A stretch of 64,000 nucleotides of DNA from Antarcticibacterium arcticum (lineage in GTDB: Bacteria; Bacteroidota; Bacteroidia; Flavobacteriales; Flavobacteriaceae). A program made the translations under genes and the position numbers. The stretch is from the NCBI RefSeq assembly GCF_007993795.1, contig NZ_CP042476.1, positions 62,001 through 126,000 on the forward strand, read 5' to 3'. The notes under the pieces are model-generated. The model had not been told where the DNA came from, made no database searches, and saw only the letters and a program-made list of their open reading frames with translations. Shown in pieces: positions 8,747-15,963 of this stretch. The first letter of the stretch is position 1; each line of letters opens with the position of its first letter.

Positions 8747-8856
8747 AAGTAGGTTTTTTTAGATGCTTATCCCGAACTTGTTGGGGCATAATCCGGATAT
8801 TTTCATTGATTCATTCCCGGATTGCATTTAGTTCATATTAAGGTTTTTATAAGCGA

Positions 8857-9315
8857 TCATAAATGTTTATACATAATAATATGTGGGCAAACACCTGGAA
8901 TGTCAAATTTTTCGCCAAAGGTTTGATAACCAAATTTCTCATAAAATCCCACAGCATAATCCCGTGCATTAAACCACAAAAATGGTTCTTTAGTAATTTT
9001 TTTTATTCGTATTTCACCTTCCTTTAAAAGCGCTGCCCCATAACCCTTGCCTTTATAAAAAGGCAAAACTGCCATTCCGCGTAACTGAAATTGATCTTTA
9101 AAAAGGAAACTTTTGGAAGCGGTTTTCATAAAACTGGCAACCCCAATAAGCTCATTCTCCTTATATAAACCTAAGTGAAAGGTGTCCGGATCGTTGTCTC
9201 CCTCAAAAAAACATTCTGCAGGCGGCCGTCCCGGCCTAAGGACCGGTCTTCTTACCTCATAAGTAGTTTCCGGAGAAATTTCCTTTATCTTATAACCAGA
9301 TTGGGGGAGCTGCAT
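8857..9315 (-). CDS. GNAT family N-acetyltransferase
   Basis: A 152-residue single-domain acetyltransferase. The acetyl-CoA loop is recognisable in FYKGKGYGAALLKEGE around residues 83-100, preceded by the strand LRGMAVLP and followed by the C-terminal FYEKFGYQTFGE segment. The N-terminal part reads VRRPVLRPGRPPAECFFEGD, a form seen in flavobacterial acetyltransferases of unknown substrate. It overlaps the small acetyltransferase upstream by one base (stop/start) and so is the third gene of the clpP run. Substrate unknown. Confidence 0.85.
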   Translation of the reverse strand: MQLPQSGYKIKEISPETTYEVRRPVLRPGRPPAECFFEGDNDPDTFHLGLYKENELIGVASFMKTASKSFLFKDQFQLRGMAVLPFYKGKGYGAALLKEGEIRIKKITKEPFLWFNARDYAVGFYEKFGYQTFGEKFDIPGVCPHIIMYKHL

Positions 9316-9605
9316 TAATCTACCCTTGTATCCTGATAATCCTTGTTAATATCAAATTGCACCTCGGCAAATGGGCATAAGGGATTTATCTTATAATTAT
9401 TTTCTCTGGCATATTCCACGGCTCTTTTCACGAGACGCGAAGCCAGGCCTTTTCCTTCAAGTTCCTGCCGGGTTTGGGTATGGTCAATAAGAAGCACCCC
9501 GTTGTCTTGTTTTGCATAGGTAAGCTCTGAGGTGATGCCTTTATCATCTTCCATATAGAACATTCCCCGGGTGTCACTATCCTTATGTTTTATTTCCTGG
9601 CTCAT
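9315..9605 (-). CDS. small YjdJ-type GNAT N-acetyltransferase
   Basis: A 96-residue protein matching the minimal acetyltransferase domain (GCN5-related, PF14542 type): FYMEDDKGITSELTYA strands, DHTQTRQELEGKGLASRLVKRAVEYAREN with the CoA loop, and the PLCPFAEVQF end in which the conserved CPF segment is present. Proteins of this kind have a reduced fold and poorly known substrates. It starts five bases after the clpP stop and abuts the next acetyltransferase, so the three genes are probably one transcript. Confidence 0.85.
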   Translation of the reverse strand: MSQEIKHKDSDTRGMFYMEDDKGITSELTYAKQDNGVLLIDHTQTRQELEGKGLASRLVKRAVEYARENNYKINPLCPFAEVQFDINKDYQDTRVD

Positions 9606-9610
9606 TTTAG

Positions 9611-10162
9611 TTAGGGTTTATAAACATCATCAACAATGCCGTATGCAATCGATTCCTTATCATTCATCCAGTAATCCCGGTTAAAATCCTTCAGGATTTT
9701 TTCAACGGTTTGACCACAATTTTCAGCAAGGATCTTTGCGCTTATTTCTTTAATTTTCAGGATTTCGGCTGCTTGGATTTCTATATTTGAAGCCTGACCT
9801 CTGGTGCCTCCACTAGGTTGATGAATCATTACTTTGGCGTGTTTTTGAATGAAACGTCTTCCTTTGGTACCGCCTGATAGCAGGATTGATCCCATAGAAG
9901 CGGCAAGACCTGAGCAAATTGTGGAAACAGGGCTTTTTAGAGATTGCATGGTGTCATACATCGCGAATCCATCGGTTACATAACCTCCGGGGCTGTTAAT
10001 GAAAAACTGAATTTCTTCGTTGGATTGTGAATCCAGGTATAAAAGATGGTCTATCACGTGTTTTGCAGATCTTCCATCTACTTCGCCCCATAAAAATATT
10101 TTTCTTTCTTTAAGGAACTGTTCATCAATAAGGTCCTGGGCTTTACCTGTTTTTATTTTCAT
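9611..10162 (-). CDS. clpP: ClpP-family serine protease (paralogue)
   Basis: A 183-residue Clp protease proteolytic subunit. The catalytic triad is complete: S89 (GLAASMGS), H114 (MIHQPSGG) and D163 (NRDYWM). The chain is shorter than housekeeping ClpP (about 195-220) and lacks the usual MxxVPxV-type N-terminal loop; it begins with a basic MKIKTGK. No clpX or tig is adjacent, unlike the usual clpP-clpX locus. I infer that this is a second ClpP in the genome, working with a Clp ATPase encoded elsewhere. It is followed directly by two acetyltransferase genes. The paralogue status needs the rest of the genome; the protease family assignment is secure. Confidence 0.88.
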   Translation of the reverse strand: MKIKTGKAQDLIDEQFLKERKIFLWGEVDGRSAKHVIDHLLYLDSQSNEEIQFFINSPGGYVTDGFAMYDTMQSLKSPVSTICSGLAASMGSILLSGGTKGRRFIQKHAKVMIHQPSGGTRGQASNIEIQAAEILKIKEISAKILAENCGQTVEKILKDFNRDYWMNDKESIAYGIVDDVYKP

Positions 10163-10313
10163 TTTTCAATTTTATAGGTTTGAATAATTCAGAAAAGAGC
10201 AAATTACGGTCCTGCGATTTTTGCTAACCGGGTTCTGCTCATTTCATTGTATAATTTTATTTCGATTTATTACAATAGCTAAAATTATGATTAATTTCGC
10301 AGAAAACGGCAGG

Positions 10314-10739
10314 ATGGAATTGGCATTTAACAAGATTTTAAAGCAGGACCTTGATCTCATTCTTCCTTTGCTTCAGGAATTGGGAGAATATCAAACTGAA
10401 TTTTCCCTTTTGAAAGACCGGGTGTCTCAAATGTTTGATCAAAACTATGAGTGTTTTGGAGTATACCATCAAGGGGAACTAATAGGGGTTTTTGGATTAT
10501 GGTTTATGACACGTCACTATGCAGGGAAATCTTGCGAACCGGACCATGTGTATGTGAAACCGGAATACCAAAACAAGGGAATTGGCAAACAAATTTTCAA
10601 TTTTATTTTTGAGTATGCATTAAAAAGAGGTTGCGAAACAGCCGAATTGAATTCCTATGTGCATAACTTTAAATCACACAAATTTTATATGAACCATGGC
10701 TTTGTAATAAAGGGGTATCATTTTTTAAAAAAGCTATAA
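10314..10739 (+). CDS. GNAT family N-acetyltransferase
   Basis: A ~141-residue acetyltransferase when started at ATG 10314 (MELAFNK). The frame is open further upstream to 10221, but a -7-like box TAATTTCG at 10292-10299 (one mismatch) lies between, and family homology begins only after the 10314 methionine. The CoA-binding loop reads YQNKGIGKQIFNF, preceded by DHVYVKPE, and the domain ends with YMNHGFVIKGYHFLKK. The FGVYHQGELIGVFGLWF strands are typical GNAT core. Substrate unknown. It is followed 48 bases later by tRNA-Gly with its own promoter. Confidence 0.8.
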   Translation: MELAFNKILKQDLDLILPLLQELGEYQTEFSLLKDRVSQMFDQNYECFGVYHQGELIGVFGLWFMTRHYAGKSCEPDHVYVKPEYQNKGIGKQIFNFIFEYALKRGCETAELNSYVHNFKSHKFYMNHGFVIKGYHFLKKL

Positions 10740-10744
10740 TTTTT

Positions 10745-10777
10745 TTTGGAATTTGAAAAGTTTAACGATTATATTTG
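10745..10777 (+). promoter_or_regulatory. promoter of tRNA-Gly
   Basis: Exact -7 box TATATTTG at 10770-10777 and a TTTG at 10745-10748 with a 21-base spacer. The predicted start of transcription is a few bases before the mature 5' end of the tRNA at 10788. Confidence 0.6.
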
Positions 10778-10787
10778 CGGTGTCCTT

Positions 10788-10860
10788 GCGGGAGTAGCTC
10801 AGTTGGTAGAGCGTCAGCCTTCCAAGCTGAATGTCGCCGGTTCGAACCCGGTCTCCCGCT
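10788..10860 (+). tRNA. tRNA-Gly (anticodon TCC)
   Basis: A complete cloverleaf of 73 bases. The acceptor stem is GCGGGAG with CTCCCGC, the discriminator base is T, the D-arm reads GCTC-AGTTGGTAGA-GC, the anticodon stem is TCAGC/GCTGA around the loop CTTCCAA (anticodon TCC, reading GGA/GGG glycine codons), and the T-arm is GCCGG-TTCGAAC-CCGGT. The 3' CCA is not encoded and must be added. It stands alone, with its own promoter upstream and a hairpin terminator downstream. Confidence 0.97.
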
Positions 10861-10867
10861 CAAAATC

Positions 10868-10896
10868 AAAACCTCATGTAAAAATGGGGTTTTTTT
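10868..10896 (+). terminator. intrinsic terminator after tRNA-Gly
   Basis: Stem AAAACCTCAT / ATGGGGTTTT (one T-G pair) with loop GTAAAA, then a run of Ts. Its position means that the upstream extension of the following reading frame, which would cross the tRNA, is not coding. Confidence 0.8.
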
Positions 10897-10925
10897 GTGA
10901 AAAAAATTCTGATATTCAATTTGGT

Positions 10926-11747
10926 ATGGAGATAAGAAACCTGGCTAAAACACCTATTGAAACAATTGTTGAATGCCTTATTCAATCCTTCGAAGGGTAT
11001 TTTGTTCAGTTACCCTCCAATACTGACTACTGGGAAGATAGATTCCGGAATGCCCGTGTTGATCTTAGATATTCCTTTGGGATGTATGAGAAAAACCGGC
11101 TGGTAGGTTTTATTATCAATGGAATTGATAATTTTAACGGGCAATCTACCGCTTTCAACACCGGTACCGGGGTTTTGCCTGCATACCGCGGAAACAAAAT
11201 TGTTGACAAATTATATGAGTTTGCATTTCCCCTTCTTCGGGAAAAAGGTGTCACCCACTGCCGGCTGGAAGTAATTGAAGATAATTCAAAAGGTATAAGG
11301 GTATATGAACGAATTGGGTTTAACATAACCCGTAAATTATTTTGCTATAAAGGGAAAATTAATGATAGTGAAAATAGGCTTCGCATCGAAAAAATGGCAT
11401 CTGGAGAAATTGGATTAAATGATTTCGGGGATGAAGAATTATATTCCTGGGACCATACAAGAGATGCTATTGTTGCTGCGGGGAAACACTATGATACTTA
11501 TATAGTATATAAGGATAATCAACAACAGGCTGGTTATTTTACAATTAATCCGGAAATGGGTTATTTAGCCCGAATCGGAAAAACTTTTTCAGGCACCTAT
11601 AAGGAATTGATTGGCGCAGTAAAACAGATTGCCAGCGAGGTAAAAGTAAATAATGTTTGTGAAAGCCGCACCCAGTTAAGAACCCACCTGGTGGATGCGG
11701 GTCTGGTTAATTTCATTAATCAATTTGAAATGGAAATGAAAATTTGA
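10926..11747 (+). CDS. GNAT family N-acetyltransferase, two-domain
   Basis: A 273-residue protein if started at ATG 10926 (MEIRNLAK). The open frame extends upstream through the tRNA and its terminator, so that part is excluded. The N-terminal ~140 residues are a clear acetyltransferase domain: GTGVLPAYRGNKIVDKLYEFA with the CoA loop, then RLEVIEDNSKGIRVYERIGF. Residues ~150-273 look like a second, degenerate GNAT-like half (TYIVYKDNQQQAGYFTI and NVCESRTQLRTHLVDAGLVNF). A two-lobed arrangement of this kind is found in several uncharacterised acetyltransferases. Substrate unknown. It is convergent with glsA with an 8-base gap. Confidence 0.8.
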   Translation: MEIRNLAKTPIETIVECLIQSFEGYFVQLPSNTDYWEDRFRNARVDLRYSFGMYEKNRLVGFIINGIDNFNGQSTAFNTGTGVLPAYRGNKIVDKLYEFAFPLLREKGVTHCRLEVIEDNSKGIRVYERIGFNITRKLFCYKGKINDSENRLRIEKMASGEIGLNDFGDEELYSWDHTRDAIVAAGKHYDTYIVYKDNQQQAGYFTINPEMGYLARIGKTFSGTYKELIGAVKQIASEVKVNNVCESRTQLRTHLVDAGLVNFINQFEMEMKI

Positions 11748-11755
11748 TCAATATA

Positions 11756-12670
11756 TCAAAAGATAGAGAGGCCGGTCATTGTAGTAAGTTTTTCAAGAGC
11801 GGCCATTCCAAGTTCTGAATTTCCTTTTTTATTTAAAATAGGACTCCATACCGCCACACTATACTGTTCAGGATGAATAGCTACTATCCCTCCACCAACA
11901 CCACTTTTCCCTGGCAATCCTACTTCAAAACTAAACTCACCGGCTTCATCATAGAAACCGCAGGTTTGCATCAAAGAATTTATTCTTTTTACTTTTTTTG
12001 GGGTAAGGATCTTTTCGCCGGTTTCCAACATTTTCCCCTGGTTGGCAAAGATCATAAATGCCTTTGCCAGATCTTCACAGGACATTGAAAGGGAACATTG
12101 ATGAAAATAAAAATCTACAATAGTCTCCACATCATTTTTTATGTTTCCAAGAGCTTTCATATAATACACCAGCGCATAATTTCTATAACCGGTAGATTTT
12201 TCTGATGTGGCCACTGTGGTGTCATAATCAATGTTGGGATTTCCTGAGATCTTTCGCACCAATTCCAGCAAATCGGCTTTTGGATCCTTTAAATTGGAAA
12301 CAAGTATATCTGCAATTACCAAAGCGCCTGAATTTATAAAAGGATTCCGCGGGATACCGTTCTCATATTCCAGCTGGGTAAGTGAATTAAATGGATCGCC
12401 GGAAGGTTCAACGTGCACCCGCTCCCAAAGATCTTCTCCCAAAAGTTTCATGGCAAGGCTTAATGTGAAAACCTTGGAGATACTTTGAATTGAAAATTTT
12501 TCCCGGCTGTCCCCAAATTCGAACTTGCCTTTGTTAACACAATAAAGGAACATTCCGAATTTTTTAGGATCAATTTTCGCAAGCTCGGGAATGTAGGAGG
12601 CAACTTCTCCATATACATCTTTATAACTTAGATCCTGCTCTATAGTATTTAATATCTTCTGGTAACTCAT
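11756..12670 (-). CDS. glsA: glutaminase A
   Basis: A 304-residue cytoplasmic enzyme hydrolysing L-glutamine to glutamate and ammonia. It belongs to the serine-dependent beta-lactamase-like glutaminase family. The catalytic SxxK is SIQSISKVF near residues 62-70. NPFINSGALV, the Tyr/Lys-containing segments and the C-terminal GLPGKSGVGGGIVA motif match GlsA. Length is typical (about 300-310). It begins two bases after the pepE stop, so the two genes form a pair releasing amino acids. The final SIF end and the start ATG (12668-12670) look natural. Confidence 0.95.
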   Translation of the reverse strand: MSYQKILNTIEQDLSYKDVYGEVASYIPELAKIDPKKFGMFLYCVNKGKFEFGDSREKFSIQSISKVFTLSLAMKLLGEDLWERVHVEPSGDPFNSLTQLEYENGIPRNPFINSGALVIADILVSNLKDPKADLLELVRKISGNPNIDYDTTVATSEKSTGYRNYALVYYMKALGNIKNDVETIVDFYFHQCSLSMSCEDLAKAFMIFANQGKMLETGEKILTPKKVKRINSLMQTCGFYDEAGEFSFEVGLPGKSGVGGGIVAIHPEQYSVAVWSPILNKKGNSELGMAALEKLTTMTGLSIF

Positions 12671-12672
12671 TT

Positions 12673-13377
12673 CTATTTTAAATCGTTTAAATTGCTGCTG
12701 GGCTCTGCTTCAAAAGGGGTTTCATTAACTTTAAAGATACGTGCGGTTAAATTCCCTCTCAGGGTAATGTTCCCGCCCTTTAACTCCAGCCAGCTTCCTT
12801 CCCTTAAGCCAATAACGGGTTGCGTATTAAGCGTATGGAATTCCCTAATCCTGGTCTCTCTCGTCTCACCTTTATGGGTGGAATTAAGAACGGGATCAAG
12901 GTAATGCGGATTGATATTAAAAGGCACCACCCCCAGTGTTTGAAAGCTGGGAGGGTAAATTATTGGCATGTCATTGGTGGTTTGCATGGTAAGCCCGGCA
13001 ATATTTGTTCCCGCACTGGTACCAAGATATGGGGTTCCCTGGAGGATAACCTGCCTTAAAAGGCCCATAATATTATTTCGGTACAATTTTTCTACCAGCA
13101 GGAAGGTGTTACCACCTCCCGTAAAAATACCTTTACTTTCCTGTACAGCTTGTGCCGGATCTTCATACTCATGCAATCCTTTTACGGCTATGCCGGTATT
13201 TTCAAGGGATTTTTTCACCAGGTCTGTATAGTCAGTATGTGATATTCCTCCCGGCCGGGCATATGGAATGAACAATAATTCCCTCTCCTTGAATAATTCC
13301 TGAATTTCAGGAAGTAAATATTCCAGATAGGTCTGGCCGTGTAAGGTGGAGGTGCTTGCTAATATGGCATTTTTCAT
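12673..13377 (-). CDS. pepE: dipeptidase E (peptidase S51)
   Basis: A 234-residue class-I glutaminase-fold peptidase that cleaves Asp-X dipeptides in the cytoplasm. The nucleophile elbow is LGTSAGTNIAG (serine near residue 121), preceded by the conserved GIFTGGGNTFLL block; the histidine is probably in NPHYLDP or the HxGETRETRI segment. Length and motif order match PepE. The gene leads a two-gene operon with glsA. The 190 bases upstream, shared with the divergent gene at 13569, show no exact -7 box. Confidence 0.93.
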   Translation of the reverse strand: MKNAILASTSTLHGQTYLEYLLPEIQELFKERELLFIPYARPGGISHTDYTDLVKKSLENTGIAVKGLHEYEDPAQAVQESKGIFTGGGNTFLLVEKLYRNNIMGLLRQVILQGTPYLGTSAGTNIAGLTMQTTNDMPIIYPPSFQTLGVVPFNINPHYLDPVLNSTHKGETRETRIREFHTLNTQPVIGLREGSWLELKGGNITLRGNLTARIFKVNETPFEAEPSSNLNDLK

Positions 13378-13568
13378 TGGAACCTTTTTATTTTAAATTA
13401 CAGGAAAGGGGTTACCGGCTGGTTTTTATTAATGAATTCCAGCGTGAAGAATACCATTTTCCGCTTATATATGGTAAATTTAAGCAAAGAGTTGGTTTAA
13501 CAAAAGATTAGGCAGGCCTTATAACAAGAATAAGATTTGGATTTGTTTCTTTAGAAAAATATTGATTT

Positions 13569-14372
13569 ATGAAAAAGTTGTCATTTTTTATGGTATTTCT
13601 GCTGGCAAGTATGTTTCTTCAGGCCCAAACTGGAGAGCGTACCCTCGTAAACGGTTCGTTTACAATGCCCGTGGGTGAAAGTATGCAGGGGATAAGTGTC
13701 TTTAATCTAAATACCAATCGCGGAACGGTTTCAAATAATGCAGGGAAATTCAGCCTGCTGGCAGGGGTAAATGACAGTATAAGGATTTCCTCCATGCAAT
13801 TCCAGGAGTTTACAATTATTGTTGATAAAGGGGTGATTGATTCTCAACAATTGAACATACAAATCAATGAGGTAGTAAATCTATTACCTGAAGTTATTGT
13901 AAGTCCATATGATCTTACCGGCAATGTAAAAGTAGATATATCGCGCATGGCAGTTGCCCGGGTGCCGGACACCTTAACGGCCAAAAACTCCATGGGGCTT
14001 TATTTTGAGGCCGACGCTGCCCCAGATCTGCAATCCATGCCCCGCAACGAAGCTTTGGCTATGAGCGAGACAAGGTTGGTGAATGGAATTAATTTTGTAA
14101 ACTTGTTTAAGGAAATTCTCATCACGAATAAAAGGGACCAGGTTCAACGGCCAGAGGCAGATATAAATATGGATGTTCGTGCGCTGTTCAACGATCAGTT
14201 TTTTAAAGAGAATTTTGATATTGAACTCCGGAATATCAATGAGTTTATTTATTATGCCGATCATAACGGGCTGGAGGAAGAAATGTTGAAAGAAGGGAAC
14301 GAACTGGAATTGATCGAATTTTTATTGGTCCAGAGTAAAAAATTTAAAAAAGAACAATCAAAAAGGAATTAA
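13569..14372 (+). CDS. secreted protein with carboxypeptidase-regulatory-like domain (paralogue 1)
   Basis: A 267-residue protein with a signal peptide (hydrophobic residues 4-18, cleavage after FLQAQ). Residues ~28-105 form a carboxypeptidase D regulatory-like beta-sandwich: VFNLNTNRGTVSNNAGKFSLLAGVNDSIRISSMQFQEF is spread across its strands, followed by the LLPEVIVSP end that in TonB-dependent receptors leads to the plug domain. Here no receptor follows; the remaining ~160 residues are mostly helical and charged (RALFNDQFFKENFDIELRNINEF). It is a paralogue of the next gene, which has the same plan. It probably acts in the periplasm or on the outer membrane. No known function. Confidence 0.7.
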   Translation: MKKLSFFMVFLLASMFLQAQTGERTLVNGSFTMPVGESMQGISVFNLNTNRGTVSNNAGKFSLLAGVNDSIRISSMQFQEFTIIVDKGVIDSQQLNIQINEVVNLLPEVIVSPYDLTGNVKVDISRMAVARVPDTLTAKNSMGLYFEADAAPDLQSMPRNEALAMSETRLVNGINFVNLFKEILITNKRDQVQRPEADINMDVRALFNDQFFKENFDIELRNINEFIYYADHNGLEEEMLKEGNELELIEFLLVQSKKFKKEQSKRN

Positions 14373-14396
14373 TTAAAAATATTGGGCAGTAAATAT

Positions 14397-15212
14397 ATGA
14401 TGACCAAAACTTTCTTATTTACTGCATTGATTCTTTGCTTTTTAAAGGGTTTTTCTCAAAATCCCGTTCTGCTCGAAGGTAGAATTCTGGCAGAAGAACT
14501 GGAAAGTTCCACCATTCATATTATTAATATTTCCCGGAAAACGGGTACGGTAAATGAAAAAGAAGGGGATTTCAGGATCCTGGTAAGACAGGGAGATACC
14601 TTACTGTTTTCCTCTATTCAATATGTAAACCGGGAAGTAGAAATTTCTGCCGAAATACTGCAAAAAGGATTTCTTGAAATTTCACTAAGCGAGGATGTCA
14701 ATGTCCTTGCAGAAGTTAACCTGCGCAATACAAAACTTACTGGAAATTTAAATACAGATCTTGATAATATTAAAGTCGTAAAAGACCTTCCCCTAAAATT
14801 AAGTGCAGCAGATATTAATCAGCTTAAATTTAAGGAGGATATTAATGATCCATTAAAAGCGCCGGAGCAACTGGCATTTCAGCAAAATTTAGTGGGAGAA
14901 GGAGCGGGGAGTGTAAATATTCTGGGAGGAATTGGGATGATAACAGATTTGTTAGGTATAAAAGGAAAAGAGAAAAAACCAACTTTTAAAGGGCCGGTTG
15001 CGCCAATGTCAATTCAAATAAGGGAACGTTTTAATGATGATTTCTTTAAATCGAGTTTGGGAATTCAGGAAAGTAAGATCAGAGAATTTTTATTTTTTCT
15101 GGATGATCAGGGAATTTCAGCTCAAATGCTAAGTGACAACAATAAACTTGCACTTATAGATCTACTTATTGAGCAAAGCAGAATTTATAAAGAAACCTAT
15201 TCCCTGGATTAA
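14397..15212 (+). CDS. secreted protein with carboxypeptidase-regulatory-like domain (paralogue 2)
   Basis: About 271 residues from ATG 14397 (a further ATG follows at 14400; the frame is open a little upstream from a TTG that is less likely). A signal peptide ends near KGFSQ. The beta-sandwich domain (IINISRKTGTVNEKEGDFRILVRQGDTLLF) is followed by an LAEVNLR linker and a helical C-terminal half. The ends of the two paralogues align: IRERFNDDFFKSSLGIQESKIREFLFFLDDQG here, RALFNDQFFKEN...INEFIYYADHNG in the first, and both finish with L-x-L-I-x-x-L-x-x-Q-S. It starts 24 bases after the first paralogue, so the two are co-transcribed. Function unknown. Confidence 0.7.
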   Translation: MMTKTFLFTALILCFLKGFSQNPVLLEGRILAEELESSTIHIINISRKTGTVNEKEGDFRILVRQGDTLLFSSIQYVNREVEISAEILQKGFLEISLSEDVNVLAEVNLRNTKLTGNLNTDLDNIKVVKDLPLKLSAADINQLKFKEDINDPLKAPEQLAFQQNLVGEGAGSVNILGGIGMITDLLGIKGKEKKPTFKGPVAPMSIQIRERFNDDFFKSSLGIQESKIREFLFFLDDQGISAQMLSDNNKLALIDLLIEQSRIYKETYSLD

Positions 15213-15400
15213 TATAAAGCCCCGGAAATTACGATAGGCGATCCCTGGAAATAATTGAATCTTGTTTATTAACTTCCCCCTGTTTAAATTTTTAAGAAAA
15301 CTGCAAAACATAATAATCCGCTTGCCACGCTTTGGAGTAATTTTTGACCAGAAAATAAACCTTTTTGATTATTTAAAGTCCTAGATTAAGAATAGTAGTT

Positions 15401-15898
15401 ATGAAATCAAAAATTCTGTTTCTCCTTATCATATTTTCACTGTCCTCATTTAGTGCGGTTCATAAATTCTACGTAAGTGTAACTGAAATTGAGCATAATG
15501 GTAAGAATAAAAGCCTCCAGATTATTTCCCGCGTATTTACAGATGATCTCGAAAGTGTACTAAAGACGAGGTTTGACCCTGAAATAAGATTGGGTAAGAA
15601 AGTGGAAACTCCGGGAGTAGACGCTTATATAGAGAAATACCTAGGGCAAAGGTTCACTGTTGAGGTAGACGGGAAACCGCTTGAAATAAAATTTCTTGGG
15701 AAGGAATATGAAAATGATATGACCTTATTTTACCTTGAGATTCCGGAGGTAAAAGAATTTAGTAAGATTACGGTGAAGAATACGATATTGCTTGATATGT
15801 TCGAGGAACAAAAAAACCTTATTCATGTTCAGTATAAAGGGAAAACCAAAAGTTTGATACTTGCCGAAGGAAAAGAGAGGGACGTGTTAAATTTTTAA
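15401..15898 (+). CDS. DUF6702 family secreted protein
   Basis: A 165-residue protein with a signal peptide (to FSSFSA). The mature part starts VHKFYVSVTEIEHN and contains RVFTDDLESVL and MFEEQKNLIHVQ, a pattern I recognise from the flavobacterial DUF6702 family. No catalytic motif is visible. It lies 188 bases after the paralogue pair and 65 bases before the M1 peptidase gene, the same order as in other flavobacteria as I recall it. A role linked to the M1 peptidase is only an inference from proximity. Confidence 0.75.
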   Translation: MKSKILFLLIIFSLSSFSAVHKFYVSVTEIEHNGKNKSLQIISRVFTDDLESVLKTRFDPEIRLGKKVETPGVDAYIEKYLGQRFTVEVDGKPLEIKFLGKEYENDMTLFYLEIPEVKEFSKITVKNTILLDMFEEQKNLIHVQYKGKTKSLILAEGKERDVLNF

Positions 15899-15963
15899 TT
15901 ATGAAATCTTTCGCCAAATATAAAAAGCTATTTTTAGCACTTTAAAATTAATAAATATCCATA

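Noticed and set aside
8790..8823. AATCCGG/CCGGATT inverted repeat between an acetyltransferase and the YcbB-type gene
   Set aside because: The loop is 20 bases and there is no T run; too weak to call a terminator or operator.
10746..10925. Upstream extension of the acetyltransferase frame at 10926
   Set aside because: It runs through tRNA-Gly (10788-10860) and its terminator hairpin, so it cannot be coding.
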